DNA of 64,000 nucleotides from JABDMD01 sp965203475 (GCA_965203475.1 OZ241890.1:2046001-2110000), one strand, 5' to 3'; shown: positions 1-7,520, numbered from the stretch's first letter. Numbers and translations are program-made. The notes: generated by a model not told the origin, from the letters alone.

Positions 1-1143
1 AGTATCAGTCATGCTGAACTGGCTTTACATCATTTAAAACATATATGGCAACAAGCTGAGTTCGCTAGTAATGAAGCAATTTTGATTACTCCTTCCAGTA
101 TGCGCAAACAAGATCTCGGCTTATTACTTGGGGTTTGTAAAAAACTCGATATATCGGTAACCGGTTTAGTGTCTGGAGCAGTGCTTGCATCACATCTGAT
201 GTCATCAGAAATACAAGCTGCATACATTGATCTTCAACAACAACAAGTATGTATAACAGAATTCCAATACAAGGACACTACAGTCTCGGTTCAATCACCA
301 TTTACAATTTTACCTTACGGTTTTGACCATATTAAAGAAAATTGTGCCCATACAATTGCACAAAAATTTATTAAAGATACTCGGTATGACCCTCTACATA
401 ATGCAAATGATGAGCAACAGTTTTATGACAAACTTTCTTTATGGTTGGAGCATTTAAAACATAAACAAACGATTGAATGCAGTTTAAGCTCAAATAACAA
501 GACTTTTACAATTGAACTAGATCAACAAGACTTAAGCAGTACTAATAAAAATATTTTCGATGAAATTGCTGTCAGGCTTATGGGACATTTTCAAAATAAA
601 GAACAGCTTGTAATTTACTGCTCTCCTACATGTGAGTTTGCATATTACTTAATAGATTTTTTGAAACAACTTCCTGGTTGTGCTGTGCAGCAAGTTATTC
701 ATCTTGACATTATTGATAGTGCCTTATTGTACAGTGAACAAATTCAATCTTCTGAAGACAATGTTCAATACATTACATCACTAAATAAAAAAGAAAGTAA
801 TGCTATTTCGGACTTAGACTTTAGCTCTGGAAGTTTTACAAGTTTATGCAATCTGCCTACGCATATATTAATCAACCAAACTGCCTATTTGTTGAAAGAC
901 GAACTTTTTATCACCGAGGATGAAAATAAAAAACAGTTGAATGTTGTTTCATCCAACAATATTCATGCGCTTTGTAGAATCACTGTAAACAACATGAAAG
1001 TTGAAATTGAAAATATTAACGGAGCATCGATCAGATTAAATGATGATCCACTACAAACAACTACTACTGCGCATCTTGGTGATCAACTTACGATGCAGAA
1101 CCACAAAGCTAAGTTGCAGTTTATCCGTGTCAAGGAAGTATGA
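1..1143 (+). CDS. Actin/Hsp70-like protein with FHA-like C-terminus (5' partial)
   Basis: The reading frame is open from base 1 with no start in view, so the N-terminus lies outside the window; 380 residues are visible. The opening segment (ILITPSSMRKQDLGLLLGVC, then LVSGAVLASH and AAYIDLQQQQ) resembles the middle of actin/Hsp70-fold ATPases. The last ~90 residues resemble a degenerate FHA fold (NGASIRLND ... GDQLTM). Its stop overlaps the start of the next gene (ATGA), so it is translationally coupled to two vWA genes. The nucleotide-binding loop would lie upstream and cannot be checked. A role as the cytoplasmic ATPase or sensor of a membrane vWA complex is inference; the fold assignment is tentative. 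Confidence 0.7.
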   Translation, partial: SISHAELALHHLKHIWQQAEFASNEAILITPSSMRKQDLGLLLGVCKKLDISVTGLVSGAVLASHLMSSEIQAAYIDLQQQQVCITEFQYKDTTVSVQSPFTILPYGFDHIKENCAHTIAQKFIKDTRYDPLHNANDEQQFYDKLSLWLEHLKHKQTIECSLSSNNKTFTIELDQQDLSSTNKNIFDEIAVRLMGHFQNKEQLVIYCSPTCEFAYYLIDFLKQLPGCAVQQVIHLDIIDSALLYSEQIQSSEDNVQYITSLNKKESNAISDLDFSSGSFTSLCNLPTHILINQTAYLLKDELFITEDENKKQLNVVSSNNIHALCRITVNNMKVEIENINGASIRLNDDPLQTTTTAHLGDQLTMQNHKAKLQFIRVKEV

Positions 1144-2231
1144 AACGCAGAAATATTAATCCTTTTAATTTGGCATTTTTAGATGTCATGTTTTGTGGCT
1201 TTGGTGCGGTAATTTTATTTTTCATGATCATTAACGCCAACACGTATGAAAGAAGAGAAAAAACTACGACAGTTGTACAAGCCGAGGTTGACCAAATCGA
1301 TCAAGAGATTCTGGATGCACAAAAATTTTTAGTGGAGCTTAAGAACTCTATTCAAAATATTGAAAACGAAATAGTGGAAACAGAAGGTCTATCTCGTCAA
1401 GTCATAGAACAAATTCAAGAATCAAAAGTTCAGTTAGCGCAACGAGATAAAGATACCTTAGCCCGACAGCAGGACATCAATGCTTTACAAATCGACATTC
1501 AATCCTTGGAAGAAGAGCGCAAAAGATTGGAGGGGGGTGCCAAAGAAATAGACGCCCAAGGTCAACGCATGCGTCAATTTGTGGGTCAGGGTCAGCGACA
1601 GTACTTGACCGGATTGAAAATGGGTGGGGAACGTATTTTAATTTTGGTGGATCGATCGGCCAGTATGTTAGCAGATAATATTGCAAATATTTTGCGCTTC
1701 AGAAATCTTCCCAACAATGAAAAAGTGTATGCTGAAAAATGGCAGCAGGTGTTGTATACCGTTGATTGGATAAGCACACGAATTCCACCTTCCAGTCAAT
1801 TTCAAATTTACGCCTTTAATGAAAGTAGCCGGCCCACCTTCGAAGTAAAGGGAAGCGAATGGCTGGACGGAAGCAATGTAGAACACTTAAATAATGCGGT
1901 TGATAATTTTTATAAAACAACGCCCGAAAAAGGCACCAGCCTATACAACGCTTTTGAAAGTGTAGACCAATTGACGCCACCTCCAGACAATATTTATTTG
2001 CTCACCGATGGCTTGCCTACACAGGGGGCCTCAAAACCTTTTTCACAAAACACAAGCGCAAAGCAACGCAAAAAATATTACCGAAAAGCGTTAGAAAAAT
2101 TACCCAGCGGAATTCCGGTCAATATAATTTTATTTCATATGGAAGGTGATCCAGATGCACCGAGTGAATTTTGGAAACTAGCACAAAGAACGAATGGATC
2201 TTTTTTTAGTCCTTCACGAGATTGGCCCTAA
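1140..2231 (+). CDS. Membrane-anchored coiled-coil vWA-domain protein 1
   Basis: 363 residues. A short basic N-terminus (MKRRNINPF) precedes one membrane segment at about residues 11-31 that contains FLDVMFCGFGAVILFFMI. A long Glu/Gln-rich coiled coil follows (about 35-140). The C-terminal half is a von Willebrand A domain: the metal-binding MIDAS motif DRSAS is at residues 171-175, and a second motif, YLLTDGLPTQG, lies near residue 290. vWA domains bind protein partners through a divalent metal. The ATG overlaps the upstream stop by 4 bp, and the next gene follows after 3 bp. The topology suggests a vWA head and coiled-coil stalk outside the cytoplasm (inference). No specific function is recognised. 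Confidence 0.88.
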   Translation: MKRRNINPFNLAFLDVMFCGFGAVILFFMIINANTYERREKTTTVVQAEVDQIDQEILDAQKFLVELKNSIQNIENEIVETEGLSRQVIEQIQESKVQLAQRDKDTLARQQDINALQIDIQSLEEERKRLEGGAKEIDAQGQRMRQFVGQGQRQYLTGLKMGGERILILVDRSASMLADNIANILRFRNLPNNEKVYAEKWQQVLYTVDWISTRIPPSSQFQIYAFNESSRPTFEVKGSEWLDGSNVEHLNNAVDNFYKTTPEKGTSLYNAFESVDQLTPPPDNIYLLTDGLPTQGASKPFSQNTSAKQRKKYYRKALEKLPSGIPVNIILFHMEGDPDAPSEFWKLAQRTNGSFFSPSRDWP

Positions 2232-2234
2232 TTG

Positions 2235-3236
2235 ATGAGAAAGCGTAGAAATATTGAAGTTTTTAGTTTGTCTTTTCTAGACTGTGTTTGTTGTGGATTT
2301 GGTGCACTTATTTTATTACTCGTGTTATCCAAAACAGCTGAACCTATTATCTTTGAAGAATATAGTAAAGATCTAGACAAAATTGCAATTGAATTGCAAG
2401 AAGAATTGAAAGATTTGCAAGGTGATAGCCATCAATTAAATAGAGACTTAGTCAGCAAAAAGCAACAACTTGCACAAGAACAAGAAAAGATTGCACGTTT
2501 ACAAAAAGATTTATCTACTATTCAGGGAAAGTATTCAAGCTCTGATGATGATTCCGAAGTAATGAATAAAATTGAAGGGCAATTAGCTGCTGCAAAACAA
2601 GACTTAACGGAAGAAATGAAACGATTACAACAACAGTTAAATCGTCCGCGCGCTGAACTAGACGATACAGTTGGCGGCATTCCAGTGGATAGTGAATACA
2701 TTATATTTATTATCGATACCTCAGGTAGTATGCAAAATCATGGTTGGGGCATGGTGCAACAAAAGTTAACCGAAGTTTTAAATGTGTACCCGAAAGTGAA
2801 AGGCATACAAGTGTTAAATGATATGGGTGAATACATGTTTAGCCAGTATGCGGGTAAGTGGATACCTGATACGCCTGGGCGTCGAGAAGTAATTTTAAAA
2901 CGACTTCAGAGTTGGAAACCGTTTAGCAATAGTAGTCCGGTTGAAGGTATCACAGCAGCGATACGAACCTTTTATTCTAAAAATAAAAAGATCAGCTTGT
3001 ATGTTTTTGGTGATGAGTTCACCGGGCCGTCTATTCAAGCCGTGATCCGTCAAGTCGATTTTATGAATAAAAAAGACAACTCGGGTCAACGACGCGTACG
3101 CATTCACGCTGTAGGATTTCCTATTCAATTTAGTCGTTCCGAAAAACAACAACTAACAGGAATCCGCTTTGCAACCTTAATGCGCGCCCTATGTGAACGA
3201 AATGGTGGCACATTTGTAGGCCTGAACAGCCACTAA
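2235..3236 (+). CDS. Membrane-anchored coiled-coil vWA-domain protein 2
   Basis: 333 residues from ATG 2235; a TTG at 2232, directly after the previous stop, is an alternative start one codon earlier. The layout matches the upstream gene: a basic N-terminus, a membrane segment with FLDCVCCGFGALILLLVL, a long coiled coil (about 35-140), then a vWA domain with a perfect MIDAS motif DTSGS beginning at D161. The two proteins look like divergent paralogues, sharing the FLDxxxCGFGAxIL signature although the vWA parts differ. Gene order and spacing imply co-expression and probably a heteromeric complex. No family name with a known function is recognised. Confidence 0.88.
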   Translation: MRKRRNIEVFSLSFLDCVCCGFGALILLLVLSKTAEPIIFEEYSKDLDKIAIELQEELKDLQGDSHQLNRDLVSKKQQLAQEQEKIARLQKDLSTIQGKYSSSDDDSEVMNKIEGQLAAAKQDLTEEMKRLQQQLNRPRAELDDTVGGIPVDSEYIIFIIDTSGSMQNHGWGMVQQKLTEVLNVYPKVKGIQVLNDMGEYMFSQYAGKWIPDTPGRREVILKRLQSWKPFSNSSPVEGITAAIRTFYSKNKKISLYVFGDEFTGPSIQAVIRQVDFMNKKDNSGQRRVRIHAVGFPIQFSRSEKQQLTGIRFATLMRALCERNGGTFVGLNSH

Positions 3237-3436
3237 ATCCGCTATTTAAAGCGGCTCTAGCTGGCGCAAGCTGTATAGTTGGCGCATACTGTATCGAACT
3301 AATTGAATTAGCATATATTTAAGGGGTTGCATGACCTAATTAGCATTTTTCTAATGCTATGAAGACTTAACACTTTGTCGATAAAAATCTACCGTTCATT
3401 GCCGTCAAATGGGCCTACATAATTAAGGAGTACAAA
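3237..3436. repeat. Intergenic region with 18-bp tandem repeat and hairpins
   Basis: This 200-bp gap separates the vWA operon from the lipoprotein gene. It holds two adjacent 18-bp imperfect direct repeats (3262-3279 and 3280-3297), both beginning TGGCGCA and containing CTGTAT. A 5-bp stem (CCGCT/AGCGG) lies just after the vWA stop, and a 7-bp perfect hairpin (TAGCATT/AATGCTA) at 3341-3359. Neither hairpin has a clear T-run, so neither is a convincing intrinsic terminator. A strong Shine-Dalgarno (AAGGAG) sits just before the ATG at 3437. Confidence 0.5.
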
Positions 3437-4009
3437 ATGTCTGGTGTTGTTAAAAACCTTAGCTCTACTTATGGTTTAGAAATGCTCTCATGGGATAGAG
3501 TTATAGGTTTAGTTTTAATTGTTTTGTGTCTTTGTCTAAGTGCTTGTGGTGAAAAAGAAACCACAACAGAGGTTGAAGAAGAAACAGTCGTGCCTGATGT
3601 TGAGGTAGAAGGTGTTTCTAAAGCAGACATTACAACAGAACTTAAAACGCAAAAAGAAAAGTGGTTGTCGCATAAGATTTCAAATTATCAAATTGAAATG
3701 CAAAAACTCTGCTTTTGTCCACCTGAAGTAGTGCGCATGATGATTTTTGAAATTAATGAAAATGAAATTAAAACTGCCAGATATGTAGACACAGGAGATA
3801 CTGTCGCACCAGAAAATTACAATCAAGACAACACCATAGAAGGACTGTTTGCTGTGGTTGAACAGGCCATGACTAATGATCCTGCAGAAATTTCGATAAC
3901 CTATGACGAGGAATACGGATTTATAAAATCGGTAACGATTGATTTTCATGAAAAAACATTAGATGACGAAGTATCGTTCATCACATCTAACATGAGGCAT
4001 AGCCCATGA
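3437..4009 (+). CDS. DUF6174-like lipoprotein
   Basis: 190 residues. The start is fixed by AAGGAG seven bases upstream of ATG. A hydrophobic stretch ends in the lipobox LSAC (LCLSACGEKE), so the protein is probably lipidated after a longer than usual (~28-residue) N-terminal region. An acidic linker follows, then a domain with W-x-S-H-x-x-x-NYQIEMQ, CFCPPE and YDEEYGFIKSVTIDF, which is the pattern of the DUF6174 family of unknown function. The gene ends 11 bases before the metalloprotease start, so the two are probably co-transcribed. The paired cysteines in CFC are the only obvious candidate functional residues. Confidence 0.75.
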   Translation: MSGVVKNLSSTYGLEMLSWDRVIGLVLIVLCLCLSACGEKETTTEVEEETVVPDVEVEGVSKADITTELKTQKEKWLSHKISNYQIEMQKLCFCPPEVVRMMIFEINENEIKTARYVDTGDTVAPENYNQDNTIEGLFAVVEQAMTNDPAEISITYDEEYGFIKSVTIDFHEKTLDDEVSFITSNMRHSP

Positions 4010-4020
4010 AAGGATAAGTA

Positions 4021-5976
4021 ATGCGAATTGGAGTTGGAACCCTTGCAATACTGTGGCTAGCACTGTCAGTAAGTGCTAACGCTGCTTCTGATCTTGACGC
4101 ACTTTATCTCAATATCGACGGAATCGATTATGAGGTGGGCTTAGAAAAAAGTGCGTTGTCTGAAAATGTACAAATCATTTCAAATCAACAAACCGAAGAG
4201 TTTGATGTAGATATCGATTTGTATCGAGGCACCTTGTTAGATGTACCTAACAGTTGGATAGCCGTTTCTTATTACGATGAATCGTGGAGTGGGCTCGCCT
4301 CTGTGCATGACAAGCTTTATGAAATTGACGGAGCCAATTTTGGCAAACAGATGACCATCAATGGTGAAGTAGATATCACTTCGATGATTAGTACAGACCT
4401 GGCTTTAACCGGTGACTTTGACATATCTAAAATGTGTGCCACACCGCACATACATGAAGACAGTGTAATGAATTCTCCATTAGCACAGACGGGAGCAGCA
4501 CAAAATACACAAGTAAACGGTGCATTAGCCGTGGGCGGTATTGGTAGTGTTGCCAATGTTGTATTGGCATTAGATCATTTTTACATAGCAAGTTATGGCA
4601 ATGGCTCTGTTGCGCGTGCTATGCAAATTCTAAACAACGTCGACACTATGTATCGAAATAGTTTGGGCATTGCAATCAACAACATTGCAATTCAAACCTA
4701 CAATGCAGCTGCACAGCTTCCACTTAACCAACCCGATACTTTAAATGCCCAAGTTCTATTAAACGAAGTATTTAATTTCCAAGCCGGTTTATTTGGCAAC
4801 AATGATCGTACCTTGGGCGCATTTTTAACAACACGTGATATAGAAGTACCGGGTGTAGGCAACGGTGTTGCAGGCATCGCACCAATTGATGCTGTATGTG
4901 TGACATCCGGTGGATTAAATTTAGCAGTCAGTGTGAATGAAGATTTAGGGGGTTTAGGAATAACATCGGTGATACTTGCACACGAGATGGGACATAACTT
5001 TGGCTCTTGTCATGATGGCGATGCAGCTGATCCTTTTTGCCCTATCAGCTCTGCAGCCTGTGCAGCCAATGGTCCGTTTATTATGGCGCCATTTGTTAAT
5101 CCAGCCGCTACCATGTTTTCACAATGTTCTATCGATAATATTAATGGCCACCTCGTTGGGAAAACCTGTTTGAAAGAAGCCATCGATGTTGGTTTAGCGC
5201 GTGCCGGTGTGGCCCCACCTGACAATCTGATGGAACAGCAAACCATTAACCGTGACCTAACAGTAATGAATAATGGTATGGCGAATCTAGCTAATGTCCA
5301 AATTGATGGTGACATCGACAATACAATGATTGCGCGTTTTGTTAACGTGAGCGTGAATGGACAAGCCTGTACTATTTTAGGGGCTGGTCAAAATTACGTA
5401 TGTACTATTGTTAATCTTGCTGCGAATAGTCAACAAACCATTACGGAAACGATTCAAGCGGTAGGTTTAGGTACGTTTAACTTTAGTGCAACCTTTAATA
5501 ACCCATTAGCTGCACAACGAGTAGACATCGATGCTGCCAATCAAACCGTCACTGATGCAAGAACCGTTAATCAACCTGTCGCAGTGCCCAACGCGCCAAG
5601 TGGTTTAGTGGCCACTTCACAAACCAATGGCAACATTGCTTTGGCCTGGGCGGATAACAGTCTTAACGAACAAAGTTTTCAAGTACAGCGCTCGGATGAT
5701 GGTATTAATTTTGCAGCAATTGCAAATCTTGCCGCCAATACAACTTCACACACGGATGACAATGCAAATTTACAAGTAGGTACTACGTACACTTACCAAG
5801 TGTTTGCAGTTAACGCTGTTGGCAATGCAGCTTCAAACCAAGCATCTGCCCTTGCATTAGAACCCACAGTACCTGTTACTGCAGCTTCTAGTGACAGTGG
5901 GGGTGGCGGAGGTGGCGGCGCGCTCTATTTATTGCCGCTAACAATGTTATTGTTACGAACTGCTGCAAAAAAATAA
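4021..5976 (+). CDS. Secreted reprolysin-like zinc metalloprotease with FnIII and GlyGly-CTERM
   Basis: 651 residues. A signal peptide (about 1-22, ending SANA) leads a secreted preproprotein. The catalytic zinc site HEMGHNFGSCHD at residues 321-332 is the HExxHxxGxxHD pattern of adamalysin/reprolysin (M12B) proteases, followed by a Met-turn candidate IMAP near residue 355. A CARDB/DUF11-like beta region (about 400-510) and a fibronectin type III domain (about 522-612) follow. The C-terminus is a run of Gly, a hydrophobic helix (LYLLPLTMLLL) and a basic end, the GlyGly-CTERM signal processed by rhombosortase in type II secreting bacteria. No rhombosortase is present in the window. Substrate unknown. 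The gene follows the DUF6174 lipoprotein by 11 bp. Confidence 0.9.
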   Translation: MRIGVGTLAILWLALSVSANAASDLDALYLNIDGIDYEVGLEKSALSENVQIISNQQTEEFDVDIDLYRGTLLDVPNSWIAVSYYDESWSGLASVHDKLYEIDGANFGKQMTINGEVDITSMISTDLALTGDFDISKMCATPHIHEDSVMNSPLAQTGAAQNTQVNGALAVGGIGSVANVVLALDHFYIASYGNGSVARAMQILNNVDTMYRNSLGIAINNIAIQTYNAAAQLPLNQPDTLNAQVLLNEVFNFQAGLFGNNDRTLGAFLTTRDIEVPGVGNGVAGIAPIDAVCVTSGGLNLAVSVNEDLGGLGITSVILAHEMGHNFGSCHDGDAADPFCPISSAACAANGPFIMAPFVNPAATMFSQCSIDNINGHLVGKTCLKEAIDVGLARAGVAPPDNLMEQQTINRDLTVMNNGMANLANVQIDGDIDNTMIARFVNVSVNGQACTILGAGQNYVCTIVNLAANSQQTITETIQAVGLGTFNFSATFNNPLAAQRVDIDAANQTVTDARTVNQPVAVPNAPSGLVATSQTNGNIALAWADNSLNEQSFQVQRSDDGINFAAIANLAANTTSHTDDNANLQVGTTYTYQVFAVNAVGNAASNQASALALEPTVPVTAASSDSGGGGGGGALYLLPLTMLLLRTAAKK

Positions 5977-5981
5977 TTAAA

Positions 5982-6068
5982 TTTAAGTGGTTGCGTATTG
6001 AAAAGTTTAGCGTAGTAGCTAATGGCTTCTTCAATATTTCGTGCATTTAATGCTAATTGTAGTCTCAT
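5982..6068 (-). pseudogene. Truncated ArsI/CadI-like glyoxalase (VOC family) remnant
   Basis: Reading from ATG 6068 on the minus strand gives 29 codons with the start of an ArsI/CadI-type VOC protein: MRLQLALNARNIEEAISYYA then KLFNTQPLK, matching the usual RLQLALNVxDIDEAIxFYxKLF beginning. The Shine-Dalgarno GGAG sits nine bases upstream. After residue 29 the similarity stops and the frame runs into the antisense of the metalloprotease. Full-length members have ~120-170 residues, so over three quarters is missing. The break coincides with the 3' end of the protease gene, implying a deletion or rearrangement junction at about 5977-5982. Family assignment rests on a short segment. Confidence 0.6.
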
Positions 6069-6224
6069 GTTACTTACTCCATATTTGCTGATTGAGTTAG
6101 TAATAAAGACGTTCCAAAAAGAAAAAAGATGCAAAAATTTGTTAATTGAAGAATATCCGTTTTGAGTCGACAGAAATTTGTTTCTGCAATTTTTACACCT
6201 TCACCATCCATGATAGTCGTACCG

Positions 6225-6282
6225 GACATTTTAAAAGTAAAGATTATTCTGTTCGAATCATCCATGATTCGACTTATATTCG
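6225..6282. repeat. Dispersed repeat copy (also at 53055-53110)
   Basis: This ~58-bp segment carries the right arm of a hairpin repeat (CGGACATTTTAAAA), then TCTGTTCGAATCATCCA and GATTCGACT-ATATTCG. A closely similar segment lies at 53055-53110. It contains a perfect 7-bp hairpin, CGAATCA-TCCA-TGATTCG (6254-6271). It sits beside the truncated glyoxalase fragment, and its only other copy in the window is in the repeat-cargo array at 52-53 kb. Confidence 0.7.
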
Positions 6283-6300
6283 AATAGAGTATATTTAGAA

Positions 6301-6996
6301 TTAGGCGGCTTTAATTTTCGTCTGACCTTGTAAGATATAGCTCACAGCCTGATCTGCAGAAAGCACCGGGCAAACAATTCTATTGATTCTATTCATTGTT
6401 GGTATGTCGTCCGCCTGATCCTGACATGAACATGCATCGCCAATCACAATTGGCATGTATCCTTCATCTCTAGCTGCACGGGAGTTTCCTTCAATGCACC
6501 AATCTAAATGAATACCACAAAGCACAATTGTTTTAATTCCTGCCCGCTCTAGCATTAATTTCAGTGGAGTACCCACAAACGAGCTTTGGTGAGCATATTC
6601 AAAAAACTCAGTATCTTCCGGTTGTGAAATCTCTTTGAGTTCATCGGCCAGCTCTGCGTCCCATTTCTTATATTCATCTGTTCTATTTATTGAATCGAAC
6701 GCTTTGCTCCAACTTCCATATTGTACTCGATCAAGTTCTGTCATGGGATAGTCTTCACGAAACACATCGTAACCAATCCAAAAGAATTTCATGTTGGCTT
6801 CGCGACAGGCTTTAGCAACTTTTATTGTATTTTCTAATGTGCCACGTTCCCACTGTTTCTCATTTCCTTGGGCACCATCTGGTTTATAAAGACTGTTGCA
6901 TTGGCTTATTGAAATAAATGCAGCGGGTTGAGCTAAAATATTAACAAAATCCAAATCTTTCCATTGCTCTGGTAATTCAGGAACGTTTGAGGCCAT
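6301..6996 (-). CDS. Isochorismatase-family protein with altered catalytic triad
   Basis: 231 residues; ATG preceded by AGGAG with good spacing. The fold is recognisable from IKTIVLCGIHLDWCIEGNSR and AARDEGYMPIVIGDAC, giving the nucleophilic Cys167, and from SSFVGTPLKLML. Isochorismatase-like hydrolases use an Asp-Lys-Cys triad. Here the usual Asp position in the first strand reads FISISQ (Ile30), and the usual Lys before S-x-F reads Tyr134, so two of three residues appear replaced. It may be a distinct subfamily with altered chemistry. The gene stands alone, with the small membrane ORF and riboswitch about 150-500 bp upstream on the same strand. Confidence 0.82.
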   Translation of the reverse strand: MASNVPELPEQWKDLDFVNILAQPAAFISISQCNSLYKPDGAQGNEKQWERGTLENTIKVAKACREANMKFFWIGYDVFREDYPMTELDRVQYGSWSKAFDSINRTDEYKKWDAELADELKEISQPEDTEFFEYAHQSSFVGTPLKLMLERAGIKTIVLCGIHLDWCIEGNSRAARDEGYMPIVIGDACSCQDQADDIPTMNRINRIVCPVLSADQAVSYILQGQTKIKAA

Positions 6997-7150
6997 GGTT
7001 ATTCTCCTGTCAATTTAAATTTAGTCTATTGATATTATAGGAAGATTATTTACTGAGGTAATTAATTTAATATTAACTTGAAATTAATTGGATCTATTAT
7101 ATTTATAAAATTTTTCCCCTTTTTATGTACTTATTTTGACCAATAGATAT
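6997..7150. other. AT-rich spacer upstream of isochorismatase-like gene
   Basis: This 154-bp, very AT-rich spacer separates the small membrane ORF from the isochorismatase-like gene. It contains only the AGGAG ribosome-binding site of the latter. No terminator-like hairpin is evident, so read-through from the riboswitch transcript is possible. Confidence 0.4.
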
Positions 7151-7309
7151 TTATCTATTCCCAACTGCCATTAAACGCAATATAAGGGCCGCTGTTAGAA
7201 TCACCCAACCAAAAGGATAAGGAATTACACCAAAGAAATAGGCCAACACGGTGGTAAGTAAAAGCGCAACTAGAATGGCTGCAATCCAATCAAATTTATA
7301 TAAATTCAC
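7151..7309 (-). CDS. Small hydrophobic membrane protein (52 aa)
   Basis: A GTG at 7309, directly after an in-frame stop, opens a 52-codon frame that ends with TAA at 7151. The peptide starts VNLYKFDW and has two hydrophobic stretches: AAILVALLLTTVLAYFF and a second around GWVILTAALILRLMA. A basic end (GNR) follows. The composition is typical of a real two-pass membrane miniprotein. No Shine-Dalgarno is visible; the start region lies in a 6-bp hairpin (TTCACT/AGTGAA). It is the first ORF downstream of a c-di-GMP-I riboswitch, which is the main reason to believe it. Function unknown; an alternative is that the riboswitch serves the isochorismatase-like gene. Confidence 0.5.
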   Translation of the reverse strand: MNLYKFDWIAAILVALLLTTVLAYFFGVIPYPFGWVILTAALILRLMAVGNR

Positions 7310-7369
7310 TTAACGAGTGAAACTATTTAGTTTAAATCTAATTGGAATTATAGACTCTTAGGAGAGTGT

Positions 7370-7467
7370 GGAAGCAAGGGTAACAGCGGTCAAACTTAGA
7401 GAATGAGAGAGTTGTTGGAGAGAGGTTCACTATCTGGCAATCCCGCTGTCTTAGAATCCTTGCTTCC
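7370..7467 (-). promoter_or_regulatory. Riboswitch expression platform: alternative long-range helix
   Basis: A perfect 10-bp inverted repeat links GGAAGCAAGG in the aptamer (7458-7467, minus strand) with CCTTGCTTCC downstream (7370-7379). A second 7-bp complement joins ACAGCGG (7443-7449) to CCGCTGT (7383-7389). Both aptamer-side strands belong to the second GEMM helix, so the long helix and the ligand-bound fold would exclude each other. No T-run follows, so control may not act through a simple intrinsic terminator. Pairing is read directly; the switching role is inference. Confidence 0.65.
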
Positions 7468-7520
7468 GTAGACCGGTAATTTTGCGTCCCCATCTTTCGA
7501 TGGGTTTGCCGTTTTCAGTA
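7430..7520 (-). ncRNA. Cyclic di-GMP-I (GEMM) riboswitch
   Basis: Read on the minus strand, the aptamer starts CGGCAAACC (7511 downward), followed by a P1a hairpin CCCATC-GAAA-GATGGG with GAAA tetraloop. The diagnostic GGACGCAAA comes next, then ACCGGTCTACGGAAGCAAGG and finally ACAGCGGGATTGCC, whose TTGCC pairs back to GGCAA. These are the conserved pieces of the GEMM class that binds cyclic di-GMP. A likely expression platform lies just downstream (7370-7467). The first downstream ORF is the 52-residue membrane protein. Confidence 0.93.

Noticed and set aside
6074..6265. 63-codon minus-strand frame upstream of the glyoxalase remnant
   Set aside because: It reads through the dispersed repeat and lies on non-coding DNA; no similarity to any family is apparent.
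6250..6280. Possible tRNA remnant because of GTTCGAATC
   Set aside because: The motif resembles a T-loop, but no acceptor stem, anticodon arm or CCA end surrounds it, and the same sequence is part of a repeat at 53 kb.
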